Shown here: piece after piece, positions 1-7,392 of the stretch | How the letters are laid out: every line of letters begins with the position of its first letter | Numbering within the stretch: the first letter of the stretch is position 1 | Source: an uncultured Chlorobiaceae bacterium | GTDB lineage: Bacteria > Bacteroidota > Chlorobiia > Chlorobiales > Chlorobiaceae | Assembly (NCBI GenBank): GCA_903917955.1 | Contig: CAIXCO010000015.1 | Location: 1 to 27,011 of the forward strand | Direction: 5' to 3' | Length of the DNA: 27,011 nt | Notes under the pieces: model-generated | Told to the model about the DNA's origin: nothing | What the model saw: only the letters and a program-made list of their open reading frames with translations | Databases searched by the model: none | Position numbers and translations under genes: made by a program

Positions 1-1
1 C

Positions 2-526
2 ATTATTCCAGCCTATTGCCATGATGGCTTCAACCGCACGCGTGAGATTGCCGATGACCATATCATTCTTTTCGGCGACGCAGCCTCACTTGGCTCTCCG
101 CTCACCTTCTGCGGCTTTGGCTCGATGGTACGCAACCTTCATCATCTTACCGCTGATCTTGACATGGCGCTGCTCGATAATAACCTCTCCAAAAAGCATC
201 TTGAAACCATCAGCGCCTACGAACCCAATGTTGCTTCGATGGCCAATCTGATGAAGTACATGTGCTTCAATGCGGCCACTGATGAACCCAATTTTGTCAA
301 CGACCTGATGAACGAGGTGATGGTGGTGCTCGATGACCTTCCCCAGCACTACCGTCAGGCCATGTTCCGCGACGAAATGAAGATTGAGGAGCTCGCTGTG
401 GTGATGCTTCGCGTTGCCTGGCGCTACCCCAGGGTGCTGACGGCCACCTGGGAGAAGCTCGGAGTACAGGGCTCTCTCAGCTTTTTCAAAAATCTTGCCG
501 GATGGGCATTTTCAGCCGTTCGATAA
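2..526 (+). CDS. cruA: C-terminal part of a CruA/CruP-type lycopene cyclase (FAD flavoprotein), 5' end outside window
   Basis: The reading frame is open from base 2 and ends at TAA 524-526, so about 174 C-terminal residues are visible and the N-terminal FAD-binding part is missing. Residues about 24-44 of the visible part read FGDAASLGSPLTFCGFGSMV. That is the C-terminal FAD-contact segment of flavoprotein monooxygenase-like enzymes, and the GDA..xSPLTFCGFG form matches what I know of the CruA/CruP carotenoid cyclases. The rest is helical (YEPNVASMANLMKYM). CruA cyclises the psi-ends of lycopene or gamma-carotene to beta-rings at the membrane and is the cyclase of green sulfur bacteria. ligA starts 15 bp downstream on the same strand. 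The family call rests on memory of the motif; a related geranylgeranyl-reductase-like flavoprotein is the alternative. Confidence 0.68.
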   Translation: MIPAYCHDGFNRTREIADDHIILFGDAASLGSPLTFCGFGSMVRNLHHLTADLDMALLDNNLSKKHLETISAYEPNVASMANLMKYMCFNAATDEPNFVNDLMNEVMVVLDDLPQHYRQAMFRDEMKIEELAVVMLRVAWRYPRVLTATWEKLGVQGSLSFFKNLAGWAFSAVR

Positions 527-541
527 CCCTTTTTTTCAGCG

Positions 542-2554
542 ATGACCGATAGTACAAGCGCCAGAGAGAGCATCACACAGCTTCGCATGGAGATTGAGCG
601 CCACAACCATCTCTACTACATGGAGGCCAAGCCGGAACTCTCCGACTTTGAATTTGACCGCCTCCTTCAGCAACTCATCGCCCTTGAGCGGCAGTTCCCG
701 GAATATCTCACACCCGACAGCCCCTCGCAGCGGGTGGGAGGAGCCATTACAAGGGCATTCCCCCCGGTGCAGCACCGTGAACCGATGCTCAGCCTATCCA
801 ATACCTACTCCACCCGGGAGGTTGAGGAGTTCTACAACCGCGTCAAAAAGCTTCTTTTGCTCGAAGGGGTAGAGGAGCAGGAGATGGTCGCCGAGCTGAA
901 GTTTGACGGCGTTGCCATCAGCCTTCTCTATCGCGACGGCATTCTGGTGAGGGGAGCAACACGGGGTGACGGACGCCAGGGTGACGACATCACGGCAAAC
1001 CTGCGCACCATTCCTTCAATTCCCCTTCGCCTGAACGCACTTGCAGAGAGTGACCAGCGGGAGGTTGAGGTGCGCGGCGAAGTCTTTATGCGCAAGGAGG
1101 ATTTTGAGCGCATCAACGAAAGCCGTCCGGAGGAAGATCGCTTTGCCAACCCCCGCAATGCCACGGCCGGGAGCCTCAAACTGCAGGATTCAGCAGAAGT
1201 TGCCCGTCGCCGAATGTGCTTTGTCGCCTACTACCTCAAAGGGCTCAACAATGAAACGACCGCGCACTTTCGCCGTCTCGAACTGCTCAGCCAGCTCGGT
1301 TTCTTTACCGGCGACCATTACCGGCTTTGTGACGCCCTGCCGCAAATAAATGATTTTATTGCCCGGTGGTCAGAAGAGCGTTGGCAACTGCCTTATGAGA
1401 CCGACGGCGTGGTGCTGAAACTCAACGATGTGCACTCTTGGGAAAAACTTGGTGCAACCGCCAAAAGCCCCCGCTGGGCCATCGCCTATAAATATCCGGC
1501 ACAGCAGGCCAGAACTGTGCTGCATAACGTTATTTTTCAGGTTGGACGGCTCGGCACCATCACCCCGGTAGCCGAACTTGAGCCGGTGCTCATTGCCGGT
1601 TCAACCGTCTCTCGCTCAACCCTCCACAATTTTGATGAAATCGAGCGTCTTGGCCTCATGCTCCATGACCGGGTTATTATCGAAAAATCAGGCGAGGTAA
1701 TTCCCAAAGTGGTGCGCACCATTCCGGAAGAGCGACCCGCCGATGCCGAGCCCATTATGCCGCCCACGAACTGCCCTTCCTGCCAGACGCCGCTCGTCAG
1801 GTTAGAGAACGAAGTCAGTTACTCCTGCCCGAATGAAGAGGAGTGCCCGGCCCAAATCAAGGGGCGGGTGCTTCACTTTGCCTCGCGCAACGCCATGGAT
1901 ATCCAGACCCTCGGCGACTCACTCGTTGAGCAGCTTGTGCAGAAAGAACTCATCAAGGGGCCTGCCGATCTCTATTTTCTTCAGGAGCAAGAGCTAGCAA
2001 AGCTTGATCGCATGGGGCCAAAGTCGGCACAGAACATCCAGCACGCTCTTGAAAAAAGTCGTGAAAAGAGCTACGAACAGCTTCTCTACGGCCTCGGTAT
2101 CCGTCACGTCGGACGCGCTACCGCCCGCGAGCTTTCGCAAGCGTGCCCCTCCATTGAGACCCTCCAGCAGGCAACTGAAGAGCAGCTTGCAACCGTGCCC
2201 GATATCGGTCCCGTGGTTGCGAGAAGCATTATCGACTACTTTTCGAGGGGCTCATGGCCTGAGCTCTTCGAAAAACTGCGCGCAGCCAGCTTGCCACTCT
2301 CGGCCTCAGAACCAAAAGAGCAGGTCAACAGCAACTTTGATGGGCTGACGGTACTCTTTACCGGGGGCCTTGAGCGCTACGACCGCCAGAAAGCGGGAGA
2401 ACTGGTGATGGAGCGCGGCGGCAGGGTAGTTGGGTCAGTCAGCAAAAAGACCGGCCTGGTTGTCGCTGGCAGTGATGCGGGCAGCAAGCTTCAGAAAGCA
2501 CTCAAACTCGGCGTCCGGGTTATTACCGAGGATGAGTTTGAGGCAATGCTTTGA
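542..2554 (+). CDS. ligA: NAD+-dependent DNA ligase LigA
   Basis: This 670-residue protein has the full length and domain order of bacterial LigA, which seals nicks in replication and repair using NAD+. The N-terminal Ia region (HNHLYYMEAKPELSD, 21-35) binds NMN. The adenylation motif KFDG puts the nucleotidyl lysine at K120, with motifs RGDGRQGDD at 141-149 and the DGVVLK motif at 288-293. An OB domain follows (about 320-400), then a four-cysteine zinc finger (C411, C414, C429, C435), helix-hairpin-helix repeats (about 440-580) and a BRCT domain (about 597-670). The ATG at 542 gives the usual N-terminus although no strong Shine-Dalgarno is visible. The gene follows the cyclase by 15 bp and is terminated by the hairpin at 2573-2642. 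Confidence 0.97.
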   Translation: MTDSTSARESITQLRMEIERHNHLYYMEAKPELSDFEFDRLLQQLIALERQFPEYLTPDSPSQRVGGAITRAFPPVQHREPMLSLSNTYSTREVEEFYNRVKKLLLLEGVEEQEMVAELKFDGVAISLLYRDGILVRGATRGDGRQGDDITANLRTIPSIPLRLNALAESDQREVEVRGEVFMRKEDFERINESRPEEDRFANPRNATAGSLKLQDSAEVARRRMCFVAYYLKGLNNETTAHFRRLELLSQLGFFTGDHYRLCDALPQINDFIARWSEERWQLPYETDGVVLKLNDVHSWEKLGATAKSPRWAIAYKYPAQQARTVLHNVIFQVGRLGTITPVAELEPVLIAGSTVSRSTLHNFDEIERLGLMLHDRVIIEKSGEVIPKVVRTIPEERPADAEPIMPPTNCPSCQTPLVRLENEVSYSCPNEEECPAQIKGRVLHFASRNAMDIQTLGDSLVEQLVQKELIKGPADLYFLQEQELAKLDRMGPKSAQNIQHALEKSREKSYEQLLYGLGIRHVGRATARELSQACPSIETLQQATEEQLATVPDIGPVVARSIIDYFSRGSWPELFEKLRAASLPLSASEPKEQVNSNFDGLTVLFTGGLERYDRQKAGELVMERGGRVVGSVSKKTGLVVAGSDAGSKLQKALKLGVRVITEDEFEAML

Positions 2555-2572
2555 TCCTGCGACCAAGCCCCT

Positions 2573-2631
2573 GGGAGCGCCAAGCTTCAGCTCGGCATAA
2601 AAATAATGCCAAGCTGGAGCTTGGCGCTCCC
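2573..2631. repeat. Palindromic intergenic repeat, full copy (GGGAGCGCCAAGCT family)
   Basis: The near-perfect palindrome has the core GGGAGCGCCAAGCTTCAGCT. Its left arm resembles the sequence at 8533-8556 in the window, differing only at three positions across 24. Palindromes of this form in convergent intergenic gaps resemble REP/REPIN-type repeats dispersed by a non-autonomous mechanism. Family membership beyond this window is an inference; only these two copies can be seen here. Confidence 0.6.
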
Positions 2632-2642
2632 GGCTATTTTTT
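2573..2642 (+). terminator. Long-hairpin terminator between convergent ligA and menG (also repeat-family copy)
   Basis: Arms at 2573-2598 and 2606-2631 are 26 nt each. They match at 24 positions, with the two differences compatible with G-U pairs, and the loop is 7 nt (aaaaata). A T-run at 2637-2642 follows on the + strand after a 5-nt gap. It lies just after the ligA stop and just before the menG stop on the other strand, so it can end transcription from ligA and possibly from both sides. The stem is far longer than a normal intrinsic terminator and shares sequence with 8533-8556. Confidence 0.75.
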
Positions 2643-3383
2643 AGCGACGTAGAGAATCGAGGTCTCAAAGGTCATTGGGAAATAATCGGCCTTCTTGAAG
2701 CCGCTTCTTTTCAGGATGGCGGTAAACGTCTCAGCCTGCGGAAACTTTTCGACCGAGTGGGGCAGATAGTCGTAGGCAAAGGTGGACTTGCTGAACAATC
2801 CCGCAATTTTCGGCAGCACACGCTTGAAGTAGATCAGGTAGAGCTTTTTCATAATCGCATTGCGCGGTATCATCGGCTCAATAATGAGGGCATGGCCGCC
2901 CGGCTTCAGAACGCGGTAAAACTCCCGCATTCCCTCGTTCAGGTTTTCAAAATTTCGCACCCCAAACCCGGCGCTCACCACATCAAAGCTCGCATTACCA
3001 AAGGGGAGCTTTTCGGCATACCCCTCAATAAAGGTGATCTGCGGATACTTTTTGCGCGCAAGCAGCAGCATTTCAGGCGAAAGGTCAAGAGCAGTGACTT
3101 TTGCACCAGCTATTTTAGCCATGGCATTCGCCAGGTCACCCGTGCCGGTTGCGACATCGAGAATCCGGGGAGTAGTATTTCTGCCGAGCAGCTCTTTTGC
3201 CCTGCTTGTCGCCTTTGCTCGCCAGTAATTGTCTATTCCAAGACTCAACAGATGATTCAAAAAATCGTAGGTCGGAGCAACCTCGTCAAACATGCTCTTG
3301 ATCGAGGCTCTCGATTTTGTCTGATTCAGAGATTTTGCGCTCTCTTTGGCCAGATTGCCCGTCAGGTCAGCTTTTTTTGCCAT
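2634..3383 (-). CDS. menG: Demethylmenaquinone methyltransferase MenG/UbiE
   Basis: This 249-residue class I SAM methyltransferase performs the last step of menaquinone synthesis, methylating the demethylmenaquinone ring. The family signature MFDEVAPTYDFLNHLLSLGI occupies residues 31-50. SAM motif I is ILDVATGTGDLA (74-85), an acidic residue ends the next strand (D100), and the second signature VVSAGFGVRNFENL is at 135-148, followed by RVLKPGG (157-163). I start at ATG 3383 because GGAAG lies 6 nt upstream. An ATG at 3389 is possible, but the open frame further upstream only overlaps hisI in another frame and lacks family similarity. The gene overlaps the 3' end of hisI by 17 bp, so the two are probably co-transcribed and translationally coupled. 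In green sulfur bacteria the product serves menaquinone and probably chlorobiumquinone pools. Confidence 0.93.
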   Translation of the reverse strand: MAKKADLTGNLAKESAKSLNQTKSRASIKSMFDEVAPTYDFLNHLLSLGIDNYWRAKATSRAKELLGRNTTPRILDVATGTGDLANAMAKIAGAKVTALDLSPEMLLLARKKYPQITFIEGYAEKLPFGNASFDVVSAGFGVRNFENLNEGMREFYRVLKPGGHALIIEPMIPRNAIMKKLYLIYFKRVLPKIAGLFSKSTFAYDYLPHSVEKFPQAETFTAILKRSGFKKADYFPMTFETSILYVAKK

Positions 3384-3780
3384 AAACATCTTCCGGGTTA
3401 AACATGAGTGTATCACAAATCTCCATCGAGAGGTCGCTCGTTGCCTTGCGATAAAAGCAGGAGTGGTAGCCGACGTGGCAGGCACCGCCGGTCTGTGAAA
3501 CTTTTAAAAGCAGAGTGTCGCCATCGCAGTCAATCAAAATATCGTGCACCACCTGCATGTTGCCCGACGATTCACCTTTCAGCCAAAGCTCTTTGCGGCT
3601 GCGGCTCCAGTAACAGGCTCTCTTTTTTTCGAGGGTCATTTCAAGACTCTCGCGGTTCATCCATGCCATCATTAAAACCTTTCCGGTTTCATGATCTTGC
3701 ACAATCGCTGGAACAAGCCCTTTTTCATCGAACTTTACTGTTTCAAGAAAGCTTTTCTGGATATCTTGATTATCGCCCAT
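3367..3780 (-). CDS. hisI: Phosphoribosyl-AMP cyclohydrolase HisI
   Basis: At 137 residues this is a stand-alone HisI with no fused HisE. It opens the adenine ring of phosphoribosyl-AMP in the third step of histidine synthesis. The metal sites are visible: DCDGD at 84-88 (Mg2+ aspartates D84, D86, D88 and a zinc cysteine C85), with the other zinc cysteines C101 and C108 in GGACHVGYHSCF. The substrate segment YWSRSRKELWLKGESSGN (57-74) is canonical. It is first in the minus-strand pair hisI-menG and is distant from hisH and hisA at 17.8-19.2 kb, so histidine genes are split here. The ATG at 3780 lacks a clear ribosome-binding site. Confidence 0.96.
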   Translation of the reverse strand: MGDNQDIQKSFLETVKFDEKGLVPAIVQDHETGKVLMMAWMNRESLEMTLEKKRACYWSRSRKELWLKGESSGNMQVVHDILIDCDGDTLLLKVSQTGGACHVGYHSCFYRKATSDLSMEICDTLMFNPEDVYGKKS

Positions 3781-3948
3781 TGATGGTGTAGATTAAGTGG
3801 TTTTTATCCCGGGCCCCCTTGTGCGGGAGGAGAGAAAAGAAAAATGTTTTTAAAGATTGATAAAATTATGGAAAAAACAAGATCGGAATGGATAAAAAGA
3901 TCAAAACAGGTAACTTCCCAAAGCTGAATTCATACTAACCAAGGCCCA
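3781..3948. promoter_or_regulatory. Divergent spacer between hisI (-) and the adaptor gene (+)
   Basis: This 168-bp gap must hold promoters for both directions but shows no convincing -35/-10 pair. It has a GC block with the palindrome CCCGGG near 3808-3813, a strong Shine-Dalgarno-like GGGAGGAG at 3825-3832, and an A-rich stretch to 3948. The GGGAGGAG precedes a 27-codon open frame (3844-3927) discussed as a finding. Confidence 0.35.
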
Positions 3949-5031
3949 ATGCAGCCCCTACAGAAATTTCTTCCAAAATATACCATCGCTCTTGCCCTGC
4001 TTTTTGTGGCCACGGTCATTTTTTTGATGACAAGGGGCAACACAGTCGATATCGAGGTTGCTCAGGTGACCAATGCCGAGCTGGTTCAGGCCATCTATGC
4101 CACAGGATTTGTTGAGGCCGATGCCGTGGCCAATCTCAGTGCTGAATCGTCAGGAACGGTCAGTTCCGTCGGCGCGCTCGAAGGGCAGCAGGTCACTGCC
4201 GGCCAAAAAATACTGCAATTCAGCAGCCCGCAGCCACAGCTCGCCCTTCGTGAAGCGAGGGCCGCCCTGGCCGAACAGCAGGCCCAGACGAGCGACAACA
4301 GGCGGCGCCGTGCCCGAAAGGAGAGCCTCTTCACCGAAGGGGCCATATCGCGTCAGGAACTCGATGAGGCCGAAAGAGTGAGCACCCAGGGCGAAGAGCT
4401 GCTCCAGCAGAAATCCCTCCAGTTGAAGATGCGTGAGGATGACCTGAAAAAGTTGACGGTGACGGCGCCCTTTGCAGGCATCCTTACCTTGCAGAGTGTC
4501 AAAGAGGGCGACTATGTTGTGGCCAACAGCCTTGTTGCACGCGTTGTCGATACCTCAAGCTACATGGTCACCGTTGAGGTTGATGAACTCGATATTCCCC
4601 GCATACGCAACGGCCAGGTGGCAACCGTCGCCTTTGATGCCTGGCCCGACAAGCGGCTCACGGCCGTTGTATCGCGTATCGTGCCCCAGACCGACCGGAT
4701 AACGAAGACGTCAAAAATTTATCTGCGCCTCCAGCATCCTGCCTCCGACCTTCAGGCGGGCATGAGTGCAACCGCAAACATCATCTACAATATCAGGCAG
4801 AATGCCCTTCTGGTCAAAAAAAGCTCTATCGTTGAAGAAAACCGTCAGAGTTACGCCTGGAAAATTGAGCATGGCAAACTGAAAAAACAGCCTATTCGCA
4901 CTGGAGCGAGTGACATGACCTTTGTTGAGGTGCTGCAAGGGCTTAAAAAAGGAGAGACCATTGCCCTTGTACCCGAAAAAGGGTTCCATGAGGGTATGCA
5001 GGTCAACATCATTTCTAAAAAGAAGAGCTGA
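3949..5031 (+). CDS. Periplasmic adaptor (membrane-fusion) protein, HlyD/MacA/AcrA type
   Basis: This 360-residue protein has an N-terminal membrane anchor (about 11-28), then the first half of a lipoyl domain (about 45-90), an alpha-hairpin coiled coil rich in Q, E, R and K (about 95-165), the second lipoyl half (LTVTAPFAGILTLQSVKEGD, about 167-186) and beta-barrel and membrane-proximal domains (about 190-355). Such adaptors bridge an inner-membrane ABC or RND pump to an outer-membrane channel. No pump or channel gene is adjacent; the next gene, 7 bp away, is a NYN-domain protein. The partner is therefore unknown. The ATG at 3949 has only a weak AAGG upstream. It is distinct in sequence from the CzcB-like adaptor at 10412. 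Confidence 0.85.
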   Translation: MQPLQKFLPKYTIALALLFVATVIFLMTRGNTVDIEVAQVTNAELVQAIYATGFVEADAVANLSAESSGTVSSVGALEGQQVTAGQKILQFSSPQPQLALREARAALAEQQAQTSDNRRRRARKESLFTEGAISRQELDEAERVSTQGEELLQQKSLQLKMREDDLKKLTVTAPFAGILTLQSVKEGDYVVANSLVARVVDTSSYMVTVEVDELDIPRIRNGQVATVAFDAWPDKRLTAVVSRIVPQTDRITKTSKIYLRLQHPASDLQAGMSATANIIYNIRQNALLVKKSSIVEENRQSYAWKIEHGKLKKQPIRTGASDMTFVEVLQGLKKGETIALVPEKGFHEGMQVNIISKKKS

Positions 5032-5038
5032 GGTGAGT

Positions 5039-5887
5039 ATGGGGCGTGCGGCTGTTTATATTGATGGAGCGAACCTTTTTTTTACGCAGCGTCATCTGGG
5101 GTGGCAGATTGATTTTTCACGTCTGATGGCCTTTTTCATCTCTGCCTATGCCTCAGTGCGGGCAAACTATTACGTCCCTGCATCTGAACCCATTTCTGAC
5201 GAAAATGCGGCATTCACCCGGGTGCTGACGGCTCATGGCTATCGGATCACCTCAAAACCGGTCAAGAAGATTGTCAACAAAGAGACCGGAGTCATTGTCA
5301 TGAAGGGTAATCTCGATGTTGAACTTGTTGTCGATGCCCTCAGTGCGGTCGATCAGTACGATACCTTTATACTCTTTAGTGGCGACAGTGATTTTCTCCC
5401 CCTGCTGAGGGCGTTGAAAGAGAGGGGCAAAGAGGTCGTGGTCTACTCTACCCAGGGGTTGAGTGCAAGGGAGTTGCTTGCTGAACCAGGTATCACCTAT
5501 TGTGACCTGGCACTGCTTAAAGAGCGGATCGAACAGCCCAGGCCGGGCGACCCGCAGCGGGTTGGCGAATTGGCTGCGGGCCAGGATCCACTCTTTTCGC
5601 TTCCCTTGCCCGATGTTGGGACAATCTTCACCGGCAGTGTTCTGAAGGTCCAGTCTTATGGGATTTTTCTCAGCAACCCCTATCATGTCAAATGCCTTCT
5701 TCCCCTCGGTTTTCTCGGCATAAGCCGTCATATCGCCGACCTGACGGCCATTGTGCGCATGAACGATGTTTTTGATGTGGTGGTTTTTCACGTCAACTCT
5801 GCTCGTGATCCCGCCGAAATTACCGTCAAACTTGCCGACAAAAAGATGACGGAGGCTTTGACGTCGCGAATAGAGGGGCCTGTGTAG
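5039..5887 (+). CDS. NYN (LabA/DUF88-type PIN-like) nuclease domain fused to a C-terminal S1-like RNA-binding domain
   Basis: The 282-residue protein has an N-terminal NYN domain (about 3-165) of the PIN-like RNase fold. Acidic residues expected for metal binding are D9 in YIDGAN, D93 and D99 in GNLDVELVVDA, and D116 and D118 in FSGDSDFLPLL. A short linker (about 166-190) is followed by VGTIFTGSVLKVQSYGIFL (193-211), which continues to about 266 as an S1/OB fold. I infer an RNA-processing or RNA-decay role; its substrate is unknown. The start at ATG 5039 is supported by GAGGTG at 5030-5035; the frame is open further upstream but only inside the adaptor gene. It is 7 bp after the adaptor stop, so probably translationally coupled. 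Its stop is 2 bp from the convergent cbiO stop. Confidence 0.82.
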   Translation: MGRAAVYIDGANLFFTQRHLGWQIDFSRLMAFFISAYASVRANYYVPASEPISDENAAFTRVLTAHGYRITSKPVKKIVNKETGVIVMKGNLDVELVVDALSAVDQYDTFILFSGDSDFLPLLRALKERGKEVVVYSTQGLSARELLAEPGITYCDLALLKERIEQPRPGDPQRVGELAAGQDPLFSLPLPDVGTIFTGSVLKVQSYGIFLSNPYHVKCLLPLGFLGISRHIADLTAIVRMNDVFDVVVFHVNSARDPAEITVKLADKKMTEALTSRIEGPV

Positions 5888-5889
5888 AA

Positions 5890-6609
5890 CTATCGCTGAA
5901 GTCGGAGCGGAAGTTCAAGGCTGTTGGCTTCCAGCAGTTCCCTGTTACCGAGAATATCTCTGGTTAGGCCGTCAGCAACAATGCGACCCCGATTCATGAT
6001 GCAGACTCTCTGGCAGGTATCCCAGACAAAGTCAAGGTCATGCGAGACCGTTATTTTTGTTATTCCAAGCCCGTTGACCAGATTGATCAGCTTTCTGCGG
6101 TTTTTCGGATCAAGATCAGCCGTGGGTTCATCCATCACAATCACCTCCGGCTGCATCACCAGTATTGAAGCAAAGGCCGCAAAGCGCTTTTCTCCCTGCG
6201 ACAGGTGGGCGGGCGGTTTGTTTCGCAGCTCCCAGAGGTTCAGCTCCCGGAGCCACTCCTCTATCAGAGTGGCCATCATGGCTCGATCCATGCCAAGATT
6301 CTCGGGGCCGAAAGCAACATCATCATAGAGCCTTGCGGTAAAGAGCTGATCATCCGGGTTTTGAAAGAGCAGACCAACCACTCTATGGATTCTGTCAAGA
6401 TTTTTTTTGCTCACGACGGTGCCGCCAATCGAAATGGAGCCCTCCTGCGGCAAAAAGTAGCCGTTCAGGTGGTTGACCAGCGTCGATTTACCGGCACCGT
6501 TTGCTCCAACAATACCCATTGAGCTCCCTTGGGCGATGGCCAGAGTGATTCTGTCGATGGCCCTTGTGCCATCAGGCCAGGAAAAGCTGATACCTTCAAT
6601 AGAGATCAT
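5890..6609 (-). CDS. cbiO: ECF-type metal transporter ATPase CbiO/NikO
   Basis: This 239-residue ABC ATPase energises the CbiM/CbiQ transporter at the inner membrane. Visible motifs are Walker A GANGAGKST (35-43), Q-loop with FQNPDDQLF (82-90, the ECF-type form), signature LSQGE (136-140), Walker B VIVMDEP (156-162) with catalytic E161, and the switch histidine H190. It is the last gene of cbiM-cbiQ-cbiO, 12 bp after cbiQ. The NikR-type operator upstream of cbiM suggests the cargo is nickel rather than cobalt. Confidence 0.93.
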   Translation of the reverse strand: MISIEGISFSWPDGTRAIDRITLAIAQGSSMGIVGANGAGKSTLVNHLNGYFLPQEGSISIGGTVVSKKNLDRIHRVVGLLFQNPDDQLFTARLYDDVAFGPENLGMDRAMMATLIEEWLRELNLWELRNKPPAHLSQGEKRFAAFASILVMQPEVIVMDEPTADLDPKNRRKLINLVNGLGITKITVSHDLDFVWDTCQRVCIMNRGRIVADGLTRDILGNRELLEANSLELPLRLQR

Positions 6610-6621
6610 GCAGGTTACGAA

Positions 6622-7392
6622 TTAAAAGATCAGGCGAAGTACAAGAAAGATGAGAGCCCAAAGAACGATTATTTTCCACTCCCCCAAGCTTATTTCCTCA
6701 ACATTCCGCGTTGACATCTGCCCCTGGAATCCTCGGGCGGTCATAGTCCGGTAAAGCCTTTCTGCCCGGTTTACCGTTCGTAAAAGCAGCGATCCGATAA
6801 GCGACGCAGTGCAGGAAAACTCTTTTCCCCTGCTGCCAAACGACCGGAGATCCCTTGCTTTCTGCATCGAAAGGGCCTCCTCCTGCAGTACGGCACTGTA
6901 GCGGTAGAGCAGCATCAGTTGCGTGACCAGTACTTCCGGAACATGAAACGCTTCGAGGGCGCGGCAAATCCTGTAAAAGGGAATACAGAGGGTAATCGAG
7001 AGCAGACCAGCCAGAGATATTATGGTTTTAGCAACAATGACTGTTCCGGAAATCATACCTCCGCTGAGGGTTATTCCAAAGATTAGCATGACGGAGTTCC
7101 GGTCCAGCAAGAGGTTTCCGGACGCAATAACGAGCACGAAGGGAGAGATGAGCAAGAGTCGTTTCAGTATCAATCCAGCGGGGAGTTTTGCCGCGCTCAT
7201 GAGAAAAAGTGGAAACGCTCCAAAAGCAAGTACTCCAGGAAGATTGAATTTTTGAATCGAAAGAAGAGAGAAAATAAACAAAGCAGTTACCAGAAGAGCA
7301 GAGCGGTCACTTCCGAGGAATGGAGACGCCTCGGTTGCAGTTCCTTGCTCCGCAAGATGATAACCAATGGAGGGTAACCGGGATTGTATCAC
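6622..7392 (-). CDS. cbiQ: ECF-type metal transporter transmembrane coupling protein CbiQ/NikQ
   Basis: This 256-residue polytopic membrane protein is the T-component that couples ATP hydrolysis by CbiO to the substrate-binding CbiM. Several hydrophobic spans are visible between about 33 and 150, with another at the C-terminus (about 238-256). Two Ala-Arg-containing coupling motifs lie in the cytoplasmic helices: MQKARDLRSFGSRG and TMTARGFQG. The start is GTG at 7392, in a 4-bp GTGA overlap with the cbiM stop, showing translational coupling. Confidence 0.9.
   Translation of the reverse strand: MIQSRLPSIGYHLAEQGTATEASPFLGSDRSALLVTALFIFSLLSIQKFNLPGVLAFGAFPLFLMSAAKLPAGLILKRLLLISPFVLVIASGNLLLDRNSVMLIFGITLSGGMISGTVIVAKTIISLAGLLSITLCIPFYRICRALEAFHVPEVLVTQLMLLYRYSAVLQEEALSMQKARDLRSFGSRGKEFSCTASLIGSLLLRTVNRAERLYRTMTARGFQGQMSTRNVEEISLGEWKIIVLWALIFLVLRLIF

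Noticed and set aside
2757..3401. A 214-codon + strand open frame opposite menG and hisI
   Set aside because: It covers the complement of two well-supported genes and has no family signature.
3384..3485. N-terminal extension of menG to 3485
   Set aside because: It lies entirely within hisI, lacks MenG similarity, and a properly spaced GGAAG precedes ATG 3383.
4922..5038. Upstream extension of the NYN frame into the adaptor gene
   Set aside because: These codons are the adaptor C-terminus in another frame; ATG 5039 has GAGGTG upstream and starts the family N-terminus.
5252..5791. A 179-codon minus-strand open frame opposite the NYN-S1 gene
   Set aside because: The + strand frame has conserved NYN acidic motifs and a good ribosome-binding site; the antisense frame has neither.
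6698..6967. An 89-codon minus-strand frame inside cbiQ
   Set aside because: It is out of frame with cbiQ, which has the coupling motifs and membrane spans; no independent support.
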